Below the pieces are notes generated by a model. The model worked only from the letters and a program-made list of their open reading frames with translations, did no database searches and was not told where the DNA came from. A stretch of 64,000 nt of DNA from Trametopsis cervina (lineage: Eukaryota > Basidiomycota > Agaricomycetes > Polyporales > Irpicaceae), in the NCBI GenBank assembly GCA_022385755.1, contig MU278349.1, forward strand, positions 1,798,001 to 1,862,000, given 5' to 3'. Both the position numbers and the translations under genes were made by a program. The number at the start of each line of letters is the position of its first letter. Position 1 is the stretch's first letter. Positions 24,476-35,980 of this stretch are shown piece after piece.

Positions 24476-26135
24476 AGACGGACAGGAGGCCGTAGGTGCA
24501 CCACCTCGAACTCGAACTCGAATCGAACAGCACACGGCACGCGGCGTCCCGTGCGTCCAATAAGGCGTCCAATAAGCAGCAGCACAGGACCACACGGTCT
24601 GGTTTGTAACTGTGCATTGTGCACTGTCACTGTCAGTCAGCTGCGCGTCCTCGCCTCGAAACCAGAAACGCAGAAACGCATGTCGACCCGCCCAGCTGCG
24701 CCTCGCCCAGCCCCGCCCCGCCTCGCTATCCAGAAGTCCGGAAAACGAGCTCCGCAGAAGTTGAACCTGACAGACCAATCGCTCGCAAGCAGAACGCAGA
24801 CACCCAGAATGGGAGTGCGGTTTTTGAGTTCGGGTGCGGGTGCGCGTCACGGGGACACCGAGACCGAGAATAAGACAAAGACAAAGACGAGGAAGGGCGC
24901 GAGTCGGGGTCTGGATGCAGCCAGACCTGACCGACGTGTATATGCGCGGTGGCCAGGGCTTCCGTTCTTCCGGTGGTGAGTGAGTGAGTTTGGGTCGTGT
25001 TGTGTGTTCTCTCGGCTGGAGGGGTGGTGTGCCTGGAGGTCGAGAATGCGCCAGATAGAGAGATGAGAAGAGCGGACCGAGAACGGGCGTGGCTGGACGG
25101 GAAGACGGGAAGAGACACTTCCGCGGAGCAGAGAAAAAAGGAACGAGAACGAGAACAACAAGAACGAGGAGGAGGAGAGAAAGGAAAAGAAAAGAACATG
25201 CACAGAGGCGGCACGCGCGGCGCCACGACGCGCACGGTCGAGTTCAGCCTCGCCAGGCCCGCGAACGCCCCCGCCGATTGTCCTTCTCCTTCAGGAGCGG
25301 CACGAGGAGGAGGAGGACACGCGCCGTCGTGCGGGACGGGCGCGAGGAAGTAATCGAGCGCGAAGGGGGGCGCGCTGGGTGTTGAGGGGAGGTGGAGGGT
25401 TAGGTACTCGGGTGTGCTTGTGGGCAGGTGGCACTAGGGAGGAGGAGTTAGTTAGTTGTTTGGTTTGGATGGGAGGATAGAAGGATGGAACGAGGCGAAG
25501 GAAAGGTGCAACTGGGTGAATGTAATGGATGATAGATGATGGATGATAGATGCAGTATGGAGCGTGGAATGTGGAATAGGAGGAACTAGAATGGAGGGTG
25601 CAGAAGTAACTGGAATCGTATGAAATGCGGAAAGCTGGTATGTAGGATGGCAGATTCAGGATCGACCATGGTGATTGAGGTGGAGCGTTCGTGCCTGATC
25701 TCAAAACGCAAGAGAACACGGACGAGATGACTCTCGGCTCTCGTACGCTAGCATGAAGTGTGACATATGCGAGACTGGAATGGTATGAAATACGGAAAGC
25801 TGGATTGTGGGATTTCAGGTGCCCGATCGACGTGGACCGTCCGTGCCTGGTCTCTGCGCAGGAGTGAACCGACTCGACGACTCGACGACTCGCGACTCGC
25901 GACTAGTATACAATGCAGAAGCCACAGATAGGCATTTCACCTGCCGTCCGAAGCTCGTCCAGTCCGCCTCTCGAGCCCCATTCCCCGGAGAAACGCGCAC
26001 TCACACGCACACGTACACGCACAAAAAAAGGTACTCACCGCCTTGACAGACAACACATGTCACTGCGACGAGTAGGTATCGCCGGGGTGCTCGAGCGCGA
26101 GCTGGTAGAGGACCTCCTGGGCGCGACGAGGTCAA

Positions 26136-26644
26136 GGGTGGAATAGCCTCGCGCCGTCGCGGGCGGGCTGCACTCGTGAATGCAGTTGGAGTTGCATGCC
26201 GCTGCGGGCCACACTAGAGTTAGCACGCCATCTAGGCGGCGGTCGTGAGAGGTCGTCAGATAGCGTCGGTAGAGCCTAAAGGCAAAGGGCTCCCGCGGAG
26301 TTGTGTGTTCTGCTTGCTTGCGCGCAAGGCGGGGCGAGGTGTAAGGGATCTTTAAGCGACATTCAAAGTCTTGTTCGCGATGGGCTCGGTCTGCTTGAGG
26401 GCTGGCCTGCAAGACAACAATGTTGCGGAATGGATGGGGTTGTTGAACGTTTAAATCCCTCTGCACGAAGTCTTTACTGATGCTATGGACGTTTTGGGAG
26501 GATACTGTAATCATCGTACAAAGAGCGCGCGAGAATTATTGACAGCTGTTTGCTTCACGCACTCGCGCACTCATACTCCACTCATCATCTGGCCGATTGA
26601 CTGTGAGTGTGCATCGTATACGACACGCTCTTCTGTCTAGTGAC
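26136..26644. other. Left junction of inverted duplication and cactin promoter
   Basis: About 500 bp of unique sequence between the EMC10 pseudogene break and the cactin start. No coding sequence is recognised. Confidence 0.4.
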
Positions 26645-29134
26645 ATGGCAAGACGTGATTCACGCTCAGTATCACCAGGGGTGCGCGATAGGGAGCGCGA
26701 CAGAGATAGGGAGCGGCCAAGGGAGAAGGATGACTCCCATCGGCGGCACAGGTCGCGTTCGCGGGACAGACGAGACAGACGAGATGATAATGACAGGGAT
26801 GGCCCCGAAAGAAAGAGGAGGAGAAGTAGAAGCAGGACACCAGAGAAGGACCGAAAACGGAGAAGTCGCAGTCGTGATGATGATAGAAAGAAGTATGTGT
26901 AGTTATTCGATTGTTCATTTCGCGTATTGATGATAGCCTAGGCGAAAACGAGACAAGTCAGAGGAGAAAAAGGCACGCAAAGCCGAGAAGAAGAGGATGA
27001 AAGAGGAGGAGGAAGCTCGTCAAGTGGCCGAGCTGAGCGTGTACAGCGCGACTGACAACCCGTTCCACGACGTCAATCTCGGGCAGCAATTCCGCTGGCA
27101 TAAGAAGAATGAAATGGAAAGGAAACAGGGTATGACCTTGGCCGAGGCGCAACACAAGGATGCACTACGACGGCAGGAGGCAAAAGAGGAGTTGGAGAGA
27201 TTGAACAAACGGCGGGCTGAGCGCGAGGCGGAACAGAGGTTGAGGGAAGAGGAAGAAATACGGATGCAGAGGTTGGCAGAGTCGGCACAGATGGCGGACT
27301 GGTTATCGAAGGAAGAGGGCTTCCAGCTTGAACAGGAAAGGGCAAGAGCTGCTATCAGGATCAAAGAGAAACGCGCGAAGGCTATTGATTTCCTGGCCAT
27401 GAACCTGCGCTACGTGAATCCCATCAACGAAGAAAATGAGCAGGTTGACGATGAGGAATTGGAGATTGACTTGGATGAGCCCTATAACATCACAGACGTG
27501 CGTTCTCACTTTATGGCTGTCCCAAGGTGCATACTCACATGCTGTGCAGAGCCTCACGCCAGTTCAGATTGAAGAACTTCACGACGATATCGAACGCTAC
27601 CTCACGCTGGAGCAATCTGATGTGAACATCGAGTTCTGGACGGTACGTATCTCCCGCTACTTTATCATACTTTCACGGCTTATGGACAAATACGTAGAAC
27701 ATGATGGTCATAGTAAAGGACCAGCTTGACCGGGTCAAGGCTAGCGAGCGAATGGGTCATGAGGCTGCTGCTGCTGTCGAATCAGATATCACAGCTCTTC
27801 TGCGGGGGAAAACATACGACCACCTTGTTGCTCTGCAGAAGACGATTCAAGTGAAGCTAGCCAGTGGAGAACCAATTGACGTAGAATATTGGGAGAACTT
27901 GCTGAAGAAGCTCCTAGTATGGAAAGCTAAGGTACGTTTACAAAGCATCAAAGCATCATCGGAATGAACTGCTGAATGGTCTACGTAGGCAAAGCTGAAA
28001 ACCTTGCACGAAGTCGTCGTTCGGAATCGTCTTGAGCAGCTTCGTAAGCGCCAGCGAGACGAAGCATTGCAAGCTCAAGAAGAGCTTCTGGCTGGCGTTG
28101 CCAAATCTGCCGCACGTGGCGAGCGACCGAATGCGGCTGCCGATGCTGAAGCTTCTGCTGCCAAAGCGGTCGAGGAAGTTGAGACGTACGATAGCTCGAT
28201 GGATCCTCCCTTACTGGACATCAGGAAGCTGCCATACGAGGAGCGCCAGATTGACATCATTACGGAGCTGGATGACTTGCGTGCACTGGTATGCCATTGT
28301 TCATTTTTTCAGCATAGCATTCGTAGGCTGATCACTTCGCAGATTACTCAACGTCGCCAAGTTGCATCTTCTCGCTTTGTTCCCCGTACTGCTCAACCCG
28401 CGCTAGAGCAACCCGAGGCAGAGAGCTCTGCGGCTGCTACAGCTGCTGTTGCCAATAGTAATGCTGATCTTGCATCTGAGGCTCTCTTCCGTGCCGAAGC
28501 CGAACGTGACCTTGACGAGGAAGAAGAATTGTTCAATGTTGAAGAAGACATCCAACATCCGACAAGCTATAACTGGGAAGACAAGTACCGACCTAGGAAG
28601 CCGCGATACTTCAACAGGGTGCACACCGGTTACGAGTGGAACAAGTACAACCAGACACATTACGAGTATGTTTTCCCCTTTAGTGTTTCTTATATGCTTG
28701 TAGTCGATATGTCTCTTACGTGCATGACGCAGCACGGACAACCCACCACCCAAAGTTGTGCAAGGCTACAAATTCAACATCTTCTATCCTGACCTTATCG
28801 ACAAATCAAAGGCGCCGACGTACAAGATCGTCAAGGAGCCTGGCAACGACGAAACGGTCTTGCTACATTTTACTGCGGGCCCGCCGTACGAAGATATTGC
28901 GTTCAGGATCGTCAACCGCGAGTGGGAATTTTCGCATAAACGGTATGTTCTGTTTCTGGATGTCGCCCGTCAGACCCTTACGTTTTCTGCAATGTCATAG
29001 GGGATTCAGGAGTAGCTTCGATAGAGGATGTCTCTCCTTGTGGTTCAACTTCCGTCGAAATGTATGCATGTCTTTCTATTCACTCCGCTCCATGCTTACT
29101 CGCGTTTGCAAATGTGCAGTTCTATCGCAAGTAA
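26645..29134 (+). CDS. Cactin-family spliceosome-associated protein
   Basis: Nuclear protein linked in animals and fission yeast to pre-mRNA splicing. The start at 26645 gives MARRDSRSVSPGVRDRERDR, an Arg/Asp and Arg/Ser-rich N-terminus of about 80 residues. The conserved cactin middle domain follows: TDNPFHDVNLGQQFRWHKKN, then a charged coiled coil and IKEKRAKAIDFLAMNLRYV. Next come EPYNI and GKTYDHLVALQKTIQ, then YWENLLKKLLVWKAK. The C-terminal cactin domain is nearly invariant: DKYRPRKPRYFNRVHTGYEW, NKYNQTHYE, then KVVQGYKFNIFYPDLIDKSK and GPPYEDIAFRIVNREWEF. It ends WFNFRRNFYRK, with the last exon at 29119-29134. At least seven introns are present. It lies in the unique spacer of the inverted duplication, convergent with the SH3 protein gene. 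Confidence 0.93.
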
Positions 29135-29610
29135 CGGTCTCCCAACCATGTGTACTGGCGCGCAACATACTTCTATTTCTTATCCTTGTCTTTCCCGCCC
29201 TATCAACAAGCTCTGCCTTATTGTACTAGTAATTTATTCACTTATGACTGCCATGAACGGCGTTGGCATACTCCCCATTGACACCTGTCAAATGTCTTTG
29301 GATCGGCTGGAGTTACGCCCAATAATAGTTCATCCCCCGAACCACTGCCGAGGACGCGCAGTACACAAGATAGCATATCTTCTGAGTAGCCAGCCGGTAT
29401 GCAAGATTAGCAGTAGTCATCAAGATTCATGCCCATGAAAGGCTTCCGAGTGGTGTACGGTGATAAAAAATAAATATGACAGAAGGAACGACGGAGGATA
29501 GAGAATAATTAGATCCCAAGAGAGAGGCTATACAATCCCGAAGAAAGATATGATTATCAAAACACATGTGCGACGTGTTGCAAGAGGTTATCAAGTGCCT
29601 GTTCAGAGAA
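29135..29610. other. Convergent 3' intergenic region
   Basis: 476 bp between the 3' ends of cactin and the SH3/RA gene. It contains AATAAA-like sequence (AAAAAATAAATATG near 29465). No gene is seen. Confidence 0.4.
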
Positions 29611-32600
29611 TCACATCGTCAGCTCAATGGTAACATAAAAGAAGGCAGGCGGACGCACATCATCCATCTCCTCTAGCTCTTTGAACGAGCTCGAATAAAT
29701 TTCACGGATCTCGGGGTGAAGAGTATTGATGTCGATCTCCCTGCCAAATAGAAGCTCATCGACAGCGTCCAGCGGGGGGAGGTCAGGCTTGCGGGTAACC
29801 GAGGCCCGAAGTTCAATGACGGCGAGCATCTGCGTCAGTCCGAAGTCGTTCTTGGGCAGCACCAAGCGTGGCTTGTCTTCGATCACCGTCTGCATGCCGC
29901 GGGCAGCAGGAGATATGGCTGGAGAGGTACTGCGGTATGGGGCCGACTCCGACATCATCGAGGCGAGGGACTGCTGTCTGTCGTGGGCTGGTCTGGAGGA
30001 CTTGTGGACTGTCCCAGACGACGTTGTCGAATGGCCGGTCGACGACCCGCCAGGGCTAGCGGTCCTATAGCTCGACAGGCGGGACAAGGCAGACGTAGTG
30101 CGCTGTGGCTGTGTACCTGATGTGGGCGTCGGCGACCTGGCGTTCATAGCATTCGCATTAGGTGTGACCGCCCTCGAGGAGCTCCACGCTCCCTCAGCTG
30201 AAGTATACTCAGAGGGCGAGTTTGACCGCATCGAATCCGCCGACTCGAACGTGGCGTCCGAGTTGGCCTGCGAGAGCGCAGGGCGCGCGCCGTTCTTCTC
30301 GTGCTTAATTTTGCTCAACACACGATCGAGCTTTGCCCCGAGGCCATCTCTGCCGCGACTGAGCACGCCGTGGAGGAGGTCGTCCCTGGCAACATCGCTC
30401 CTCTCCTTGTGCGGGCCCGCTTCGCTGCGCCACTCGGCCTCGACGATGTCGCTGATGTCGTACGTCTCGCCGTCCGGTTCAACATACGAGTAGCGCATGC
30501 GGTCGTCGACCTCGTACCGCGAGCTGCGGATCATGGCGTTGCCCGGGAGGATCACGTCTAGGCCGCGCGCCGAGTTCGTCTGTGCAGACAGGATGGCGCG
30601 CTGGTTCGCGCGGGTGGCTGCTCGCTGTGCGGCGATGATCTCCTGCTTCGACAGCTGGCGTTTCGGCTCATCGTTCGGCCCGATCGTCGAGTCGGACGCG
30701 ACGCTCGACCCGCTGAGAGACTCGCGCTGCATCTTCTGCAGTGCGATTTCGTCGAGCGGTGCAGACGACCTGTGGCGCGTCGAAGGGCGGTAGGCAACTG
30801 CGCGTCGAAGGACAAAGACGGGGTCGTCGGGTGAGACGTCGTCTAGGCTCCCTAAGAGCTGCGTCGAGTCTACCGAACGTCTCTTCGCCTCTGCAGAGCG
30901 CGCGCCCACCGCGCGGTACGTAGGCGGCCGAGGGAACGCGTCGATAACCTTGCTCGTAGGCGTAAGTTCTTTCTCTACGACCACACGGGAAGAGTCAGCG
31001 ACCACGAAACACAGACCAAGCGCATACACACACACCTTGCCCGCCAATGTTGACCGACAGGACATAGCGCACCCTCGTCGAGCTCCTGCGTTTCGACAGC
31101 TTGTCCTCCACCTCATCGCCCCCATCCACAACCCCATCAATGATCCCAAACCTCTCCAGCCCGCGTTCGATAACCTCCGCCACATTTGCGTTTTTCGGGA
31201 ACAAAAACACCTTCTTGCGCTGCGTGGCCGACACGCTCGGCGACGGGATCGCGTGCCCGTGGCGGTCGCGCAGCGTGTTCTTGAACACGATCGCCTCCGT
31301 GAGCGGGTCGAACACCATGTCGTCCGGCAGGTCCTCGGGGTGGATCGCGAGTTGCAGCGCGAAGCGGATCGACGGCGAGCTGAAGCGCTCCGACACCGCC
31401 TGCAGGCCCGTGTTGATCGACAGATACCTATCCCCTGTGCCCGCTTCGCCGTCCTCGCTCGCGCTCTCCGCCATGAGCGTGTCGTCCGCGCCGTCCGGTA
31501 CGTCATCCTCGTCGTCCGGGTCCCCGCCGCGCCTGTTCAAATAAAACTTGACAGCAGAGTCATCCGTGAAGTCATTCATCGGCAACTTCTTGATAGCAGG
31601 GTGCATCGACAGATTACTCGCGATCGAGCTGATGCTGCCGACGCTGCTGCGCTTGACCTTGGGGAGCTCCATCGCGGCCTCCACGAGACTCTCAAACACG
31701 ACGAGCGGGCGTTCGGCGGGGAGAAGCGTCGCGGACGAGCCCTCGACCTGCTTGATCGACAGATAATAATTCGCGATGTCCTCGCCCGGCAGCCGGAACC
31801 GCTGCACGGCCTGCCGCACGAGGTCCGACGCCGTCGTGGACGAGTTGAGCAGCACAGTCTTGAACGTCGCCTCCGTCTGGAGGTTATTGCCCGCAAACAC
31901 GCGAATGACGCTGAGGTCGGGCAGCCCGATGCCCTGTCCGTCCATCCCGCCCGGCGCGAGCACCAAAGACCCAGGACGCGGGCGCGAGGAGGCGGAGGTC
32001 GCGCTGAGGCTGCTCGCGGAGCTCGGGGACGAGACGAGCGCGTTGGGGCCGAGCATGACGACGGGCGCGGATTGAAGGCCGTACGACGGCTGCGCCTCGG
32101 GCGGGGAGGACGGCGAGCGGTTGAGGTACTGTTGGTAGAGCGCCTGTTGCGCCTGGTCCCGCTGGCGCAGCTGCGACGCATGTTGGGATAACTGCGAGGA
32201 CGAGACCGCACTGGGCGGGGTGCCCGACGTCTGCGACGACGTGGAGCCCTGTCGGCGCGGCTCCGGGGCCGGCTTCGTCTGCGGCTGCTGTTGCTGCTGC
32301 TGCACGGCCTGCTGCTGCTGCCTCGCGTTGATAGTGACGGGCGAGGGTGTGTCCGTGCCGTTCGCGCTCCCGTGCTGGTTGCTGCTCGACCGCCCCGACT
32401 CGGCCGAGTTGCGGTCATTGACGTTATCCGTGCTGCCCGTGCTGACGATGCTCCCGCTCTCCGACCCAATCCCAGCGACGCCCTTCCCCTTCTCCCTATC
32501 CTTCTTCCTCCCAAACAACCCGCTGAACACCCCACTCCCCTTCTTCTTCTTATCCCTCCCCTCATCGTCCGTCGTAGGCGTCTCCCCACGGTCCCGATCG

Positions 32601-33991
32601 CCACGATCGCCACCCCCGCCACCCGCACCTCCTCCTCCTCCTGCTCCAGCACTGCTGCCCTTGCGCAACTTCCTATTATCCGGCGCCGCAGCCACAGGGC
32701 GCGACGGGCTCTTCGCCTTCTTGCGCTGCGCGTCCTCGAGCGCCTCGATCTCCTCACGCGTCCGCTTGCGCTCCTGTTCCTGCTGCTGCATAATCGCACT
32801 GGGCAACAGAGGCCCCGCGGGCGAGTGGTCGTCCGCCGAGCGTGCGACGGCAGGCGTGATCGACACCTTCCGCGTCTCCGTCACCTGCGCCGGGTCCAGC
32901 ACCTTCGCAGGCGACGTCGGCGGGCTCGCAGCCGCAGCCGACGCACCCTGCGTCCTCTGCTGCTGCTGCTGCTGTGGAGTCGGACCATCGGCGTCGCCGC
33001 CCATCTCCTCGCTCGCTCTCGTGCTCGCAGCAGTGACGATGACCTGCGCGCCCTCCGCCGCGCCGTCCTCCCAGCTCATCCCATCATCAGGCTCCATCGC
33101 CATCGCCAACCCCTGCGCACCTCCCGCCGGCGCGCGCGCACGCTCCATCTCCATCTCCTCCGCGAGGTCCGGATCCTCGTCCTCGTACCCCTCATCGTCC
33201 CACTCGACGTCGTCCTCGTCCTCTTCCGTGTCTGTCCATACGGCGGGCGGGTAGCGGTGCACGGAGAGCGCGGGCGTGAAGACGACGCCGCGCCCGGTGC
33301 GGGAGCGGTTGCGCGAGCCCGGGCGCACGAGCCCTGCGTTTGTGCCTGCGCCTGTGCCGGGGGTGGGGGAGGGAGAGGCTTGGTTCGAGCCGGCGCGCGA
33401 GGAGAGGAGGCGGTCGCGGGTTTCTTGGAGCTCAGCATGAGTCGCTGAGGCGAGCTGAAAGGATACACCAGTTCGTCAGTAAAGATACAATAGCGCAACA
33501 TCGAGTGTAGAGGTGTAAAAAGCGCAGCGAAAAACGAATCCGAAAAACACACGCACGTCGACGTTCCGATGCTTGTTCAACCGCGCGAGCCTCTCGAACG
33601 GCGTCTCGATGTTCTCCGCAGGAATATAGCCGACCTCCTGTGTCTTAAGGACCCTAACGAGCCACCAATAGCTATTATTGTCGTCCATGAGGAAGAGGCT
33701 ATCGCCCTTGACGACGTTCGCCTGACCGTCGACGGTGGCGGCGAAGCTATGGAGGGCGTACACGAGGTCGAAGTCGATGGACTCGTTCGGGATGGAGAGC
33801 GAGGACGAGCCGTCGTCGTCGTCCATGTAGTCGTCGCGCTCCTCGCCGTCCGAGTCGTCCTCGAGCACCGAGTGCTCTTCGTCGGACGGGTAGCCGCGCT
33901 CGTGCTCGTCGGGAATGGAGGCCATGAGCTGGTCGCGGAGGTCGTAGGTGTCCTGGCGGGCGGGGCGGCGTGGGGCGTCGCCGGTTTGCAT
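29611..33991 (-). CDS. SH3 and Ras-association domain protein, cell-polarity type (Bud14/Tea4-like)
   Basis: 1405-residue protein from three exons (33991-33557, 33454-31036, 30974-29611); introns are 102 and 61 nt and the sum is divisible by three. An SH3 domain lies at residues about 70-140: DFDLVYALHSFAATVDGQAN, then NNSYWWLVRV and GYIPAENIETPFERLARLNK. A long disordered, Glu/Asp- and Gln-rich middle includes poly-Gln from CAG runs near 32283-32330 and 32958-32985. A ubiquitin-like Ras-association-type domain follows: DLSVIRVFAGNNLQTEATFK, then ASDLVRQAVQRFRLPGE. The C-terminal third is Ser-rich with conserved blocks such as REIDINTLHPEIREIY. Fungal SH3 proteins of this kind act at growing tips with type 1 phosphatase or formins; that role is inferred. 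The exact orthologue name is uncertain. Confidence 0.78.
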
Positions 33992-35347
33992 GTGTTAGGG
34001 GGGGTGAAGGCTGGCTGGCGCGGACGGCGAGCGAGAGTTTTAATGAGAATGAGCGGTGGGTGTGTGGGTGGGTTATATGTATGTGCGGTTGTCAACGTAG
34101 AAGCGTAGAAGTAGACCTGGAGATGGAGAGCAAGACGAATGGATGATATGATATTAAGCAAAGCTGTAACAGACGAAAGGATGTGGCAGGGAGAGAGAAG
34201 AGAGGGAGAGAGAGAATGTGAGTATGTGTGTGTGTTGCAAGAGAACCTAGGGAGGACGGCACTACGTCGAGAAGCTCCTCCACATATGCTGTTCAACCGT
34301 GCGTAGCGTAGAGTGCCCACAGCGAAAAACCTCGCAAGAGACGACGGACAGAAGGCAGTTACAGCGCAATGATCAAAACAGCTGCAACAACGACGAACAG
34401 ACGCCCACATTCATTGGCTCCCCGTCCGCCTAAGCGCGCCACCCATGATTGGATTGGCCTCTGACGGTACGGTAAGACGTCTCCCGCTCGCCCGTCGTCA
34501 CCACCACCATCATCACACACACGCACATCACGCGCTCTCGAGCCCTCTCGATCTCGCCGCCCCGCGTTCTACGCCCGCCCCGACCCGCTCTCGTCCGCGT
34601 CCGCCGCGTTGTGCTGAATCACGCTGGGAGAGGGGGTGGTGCCTTCAGGGCTGCTTTTTCTCTCGCCCAATGCGGTGCTGCTGCTGTGATCTTGTATACA
34701 GTGCTGACTCTTATCTCGTGTGTGTGTGAAAGATGTCCGAACAGAGCATGTATTCACACCAGTACCCCCATCGCCCGCCCGCCTCGTCCACTCATACGAC
34801 CTCATCTCCCCAAACTCAGACTCATGCACACCGACAATCCAATCAACAGTAGTCATTCACATTCACATTCCTTCACCAAAACCAATAATATCAATACAAA
34901 ATACAAGAGACCAGCGGAAACAATGATAGCACAGTAGAGTATAGTAGTAGTAGCGGAAAACAATGCATGAACAGACAAACAAGACGAGCAGAACCCTCTG
35001 CGCTGATGATAAGGGTGTGTGCGCGCGTGCGCGTAGATGCAGGAGGGGCACGCGTGCGATGTGATGATAGTGATGCGTGTGGTATCTATGAGTGGGCGGA
35101 CACGCAGCTCGCAGCTGCGCGCTGCGGGAGCCAACGGCTGCGTTCCCGCCTGGGACACTACCTGCGCGAGGCTGTACTCGCGCACGAGCGGGTATACAAA
35201 TGCATGCAGTGACCGATGGTCTGAAAAAACAAAAAACACAACGTCCATCAGCATACGATCCAACGCAACACGAGCACCGAACCCACTGACCTCAACCGAG
35301 CCATCGCTGCGTCTAAAATATAAAATACGCTTCAAACGCGCTGGTGC
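33992..35347. other. Long intergenic region, promoter of the SH3/RA gene
   Basis: 1.36 kb without a supported gene. A polypurine run (GAGAGAGAAGAGAGGGAGAG) lies near 34190-34215. CCAAT-type ATTGG boxes occur at about 34412, 34446 and 34451. CAC/CATCACACACA low complexity lies near 34500-34530. The right part is the 3' flank of the small gene at 35348. Nothing else is recognised. Confidence 0.4.
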
Positions 35348-35980
35348 TCAGCAGAGGAGCATCGGCCGCCTCTCCGCGCTCTCCTGCACCATGCGCGAGA
35401 TGCGTTGGCAGCTCTCCATGCGCGCGTCGACGAGCTCCGAGAACATCTCAAGCAGCCGCGCGCCAGGCTCGCTCGGCGGTGCCCTCAGCGGACGACTGCG
35501 CGCAGCGCCCCCGTTCTTCGGGTGGCGGTGCGGGTGCGAGTTGATGCCCTCGAGCCTCAGCCTCATCTTGTTCTTGCGGCGGAGCCAGCGCGAGGCGCGT
35601 GCCGCGCGCGACTCGTCGAGGAACGCCGCGGGGTTTTCTGCGTCCTCGGGGTCGGGTTTGACGGTCACTGTCACTGCGTGCGAGGGCGGTGGGGGCGAGT
35701 CGCAGAGGGTGGAGGTGGAGGACGCGGGCGAGGGCACGCCGTCTGCGGAGGAGGGTGCGGCGCAGAGGAGGGCGGGGCCGTCGATGCCCTTTGCGAGGGC
35801 CATCTCGAGGGAGGCGCGGGTGTGGTGCACCCAGTAGCGTTCCTGCTGGTAGAAGGAGCAGAGCGAGTCGAGGACGGAGGAGGCGACGGCTGCCTTTGGG
35901 ACGACGGCGCCGTGGGTGGGCGAGTGCGGCGGGGTCGGGAGCGCGCTGCTTTCGATGGGCGAGGGTGAGCGGTACTTCAT
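35348..35980 (-). CDS. Unrecognised 210-residue protein with LPTPPHSP motif
   Basis: Single open frame from ATG at 35980 to the stop at 35350-35348; an in-frame ATG at 36139 would add about 53 low-complexity residues and is less likely. I do not recognise the family. The N-terminus MKYRSPSPIESSALPTPPHS is rich in proline-directed phosphorylation-type sites. A helical segment VLDSLCSFYQQERYWVHHTR looks conserved in character, and a Pro/Ser linker follows. Next come a basic block (ASRWLRRKNKMRLRLEG) and a C-terminal amphipathic helix (LLEMFSELVDARMESCQRIS). The basic block and lack of membrane segments suggest a nuclear or nucleic-acid-associated regulator, but this is a guess. GC content is high and codon use resembles the neighbouring SH3/RA gene. 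Confidence 0.6.
   Translation of the reverse strand: MKYRSPSPIESSALPTPPHSPTHGAVVPKAAVASSVLDSLCSFYQQERYWVHHTRASLEMALAKGIDGPALLCAAPSSADGVPSPASSTSTLCDSPPPPSHAVTVTVKPDPEDAENPAAFLDESRAARASRWLRRKNKMRLRLEGINSHPHRHPKNGGAARSRPLRAPPSEPGARLLEMFSELVDARMESCQRISRMVQESAERRPMLLC

Larger units (their letters stand above)
20700..26135 (+). repeat. Left arm of a large inverted duplication (FunK1 + EMC10)
   Basis: This arm matches the reverse complement of 37520-42905. Reading outward to inward it has the FunK1 promoter, the FunK1 gene, the intergenic spacer and EMC10 in antisense, ending inside EMC10 exon 1 near 26135. The FunK1-EMC10 spacers (23513-23937 versus 39765-40196) look above 90% identical by eye, far above chance. 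The inner break falls after a shared GGACCTCCTGGGCG, next to unrelated sequence. Arm length is about 5.4 kb and the unique spacer between the arms is about 11.4 kb. Confidence 0.85.
23938..26135 (-). pseudogene. EMC10: EMC10 pseudogene, 5'-truncated left-arm copy
   Basis: Inverted copy of the EMC10 gene at 37206-39764. The signal peptide and most of exon 1 are missing: the arm ends inside exon 1 near 26135. In the exon 1 remnant a Trp codon present in the right copy (SSQWHV) is TGA here (26062-26060). In exon 3 a 4-nt deletion near 24312-24318 shifts the frame, so translation hits TAA at 24311-24309, before the membrane anchor. Downstream coding sequence ([18 protein letters not shown], and the acidic tail [10 protein letters not shown]) is still recognisable. 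With no start and two independent lesions it cannot give a complete protein. Introns carry CT/GA tracts and an expanded hexamer. Confidence 0.9.

Noticed and set aside
30950..33448. Long plus-strand open frames (up to about 413 codons) opposite the SH3/RA gene
   Set aside because: They are antisense shadows of a high-GC coding region, rich in Arg and Ser with no recognisable domain; the minus-strand frame has clear SH3 and RA-type domains.
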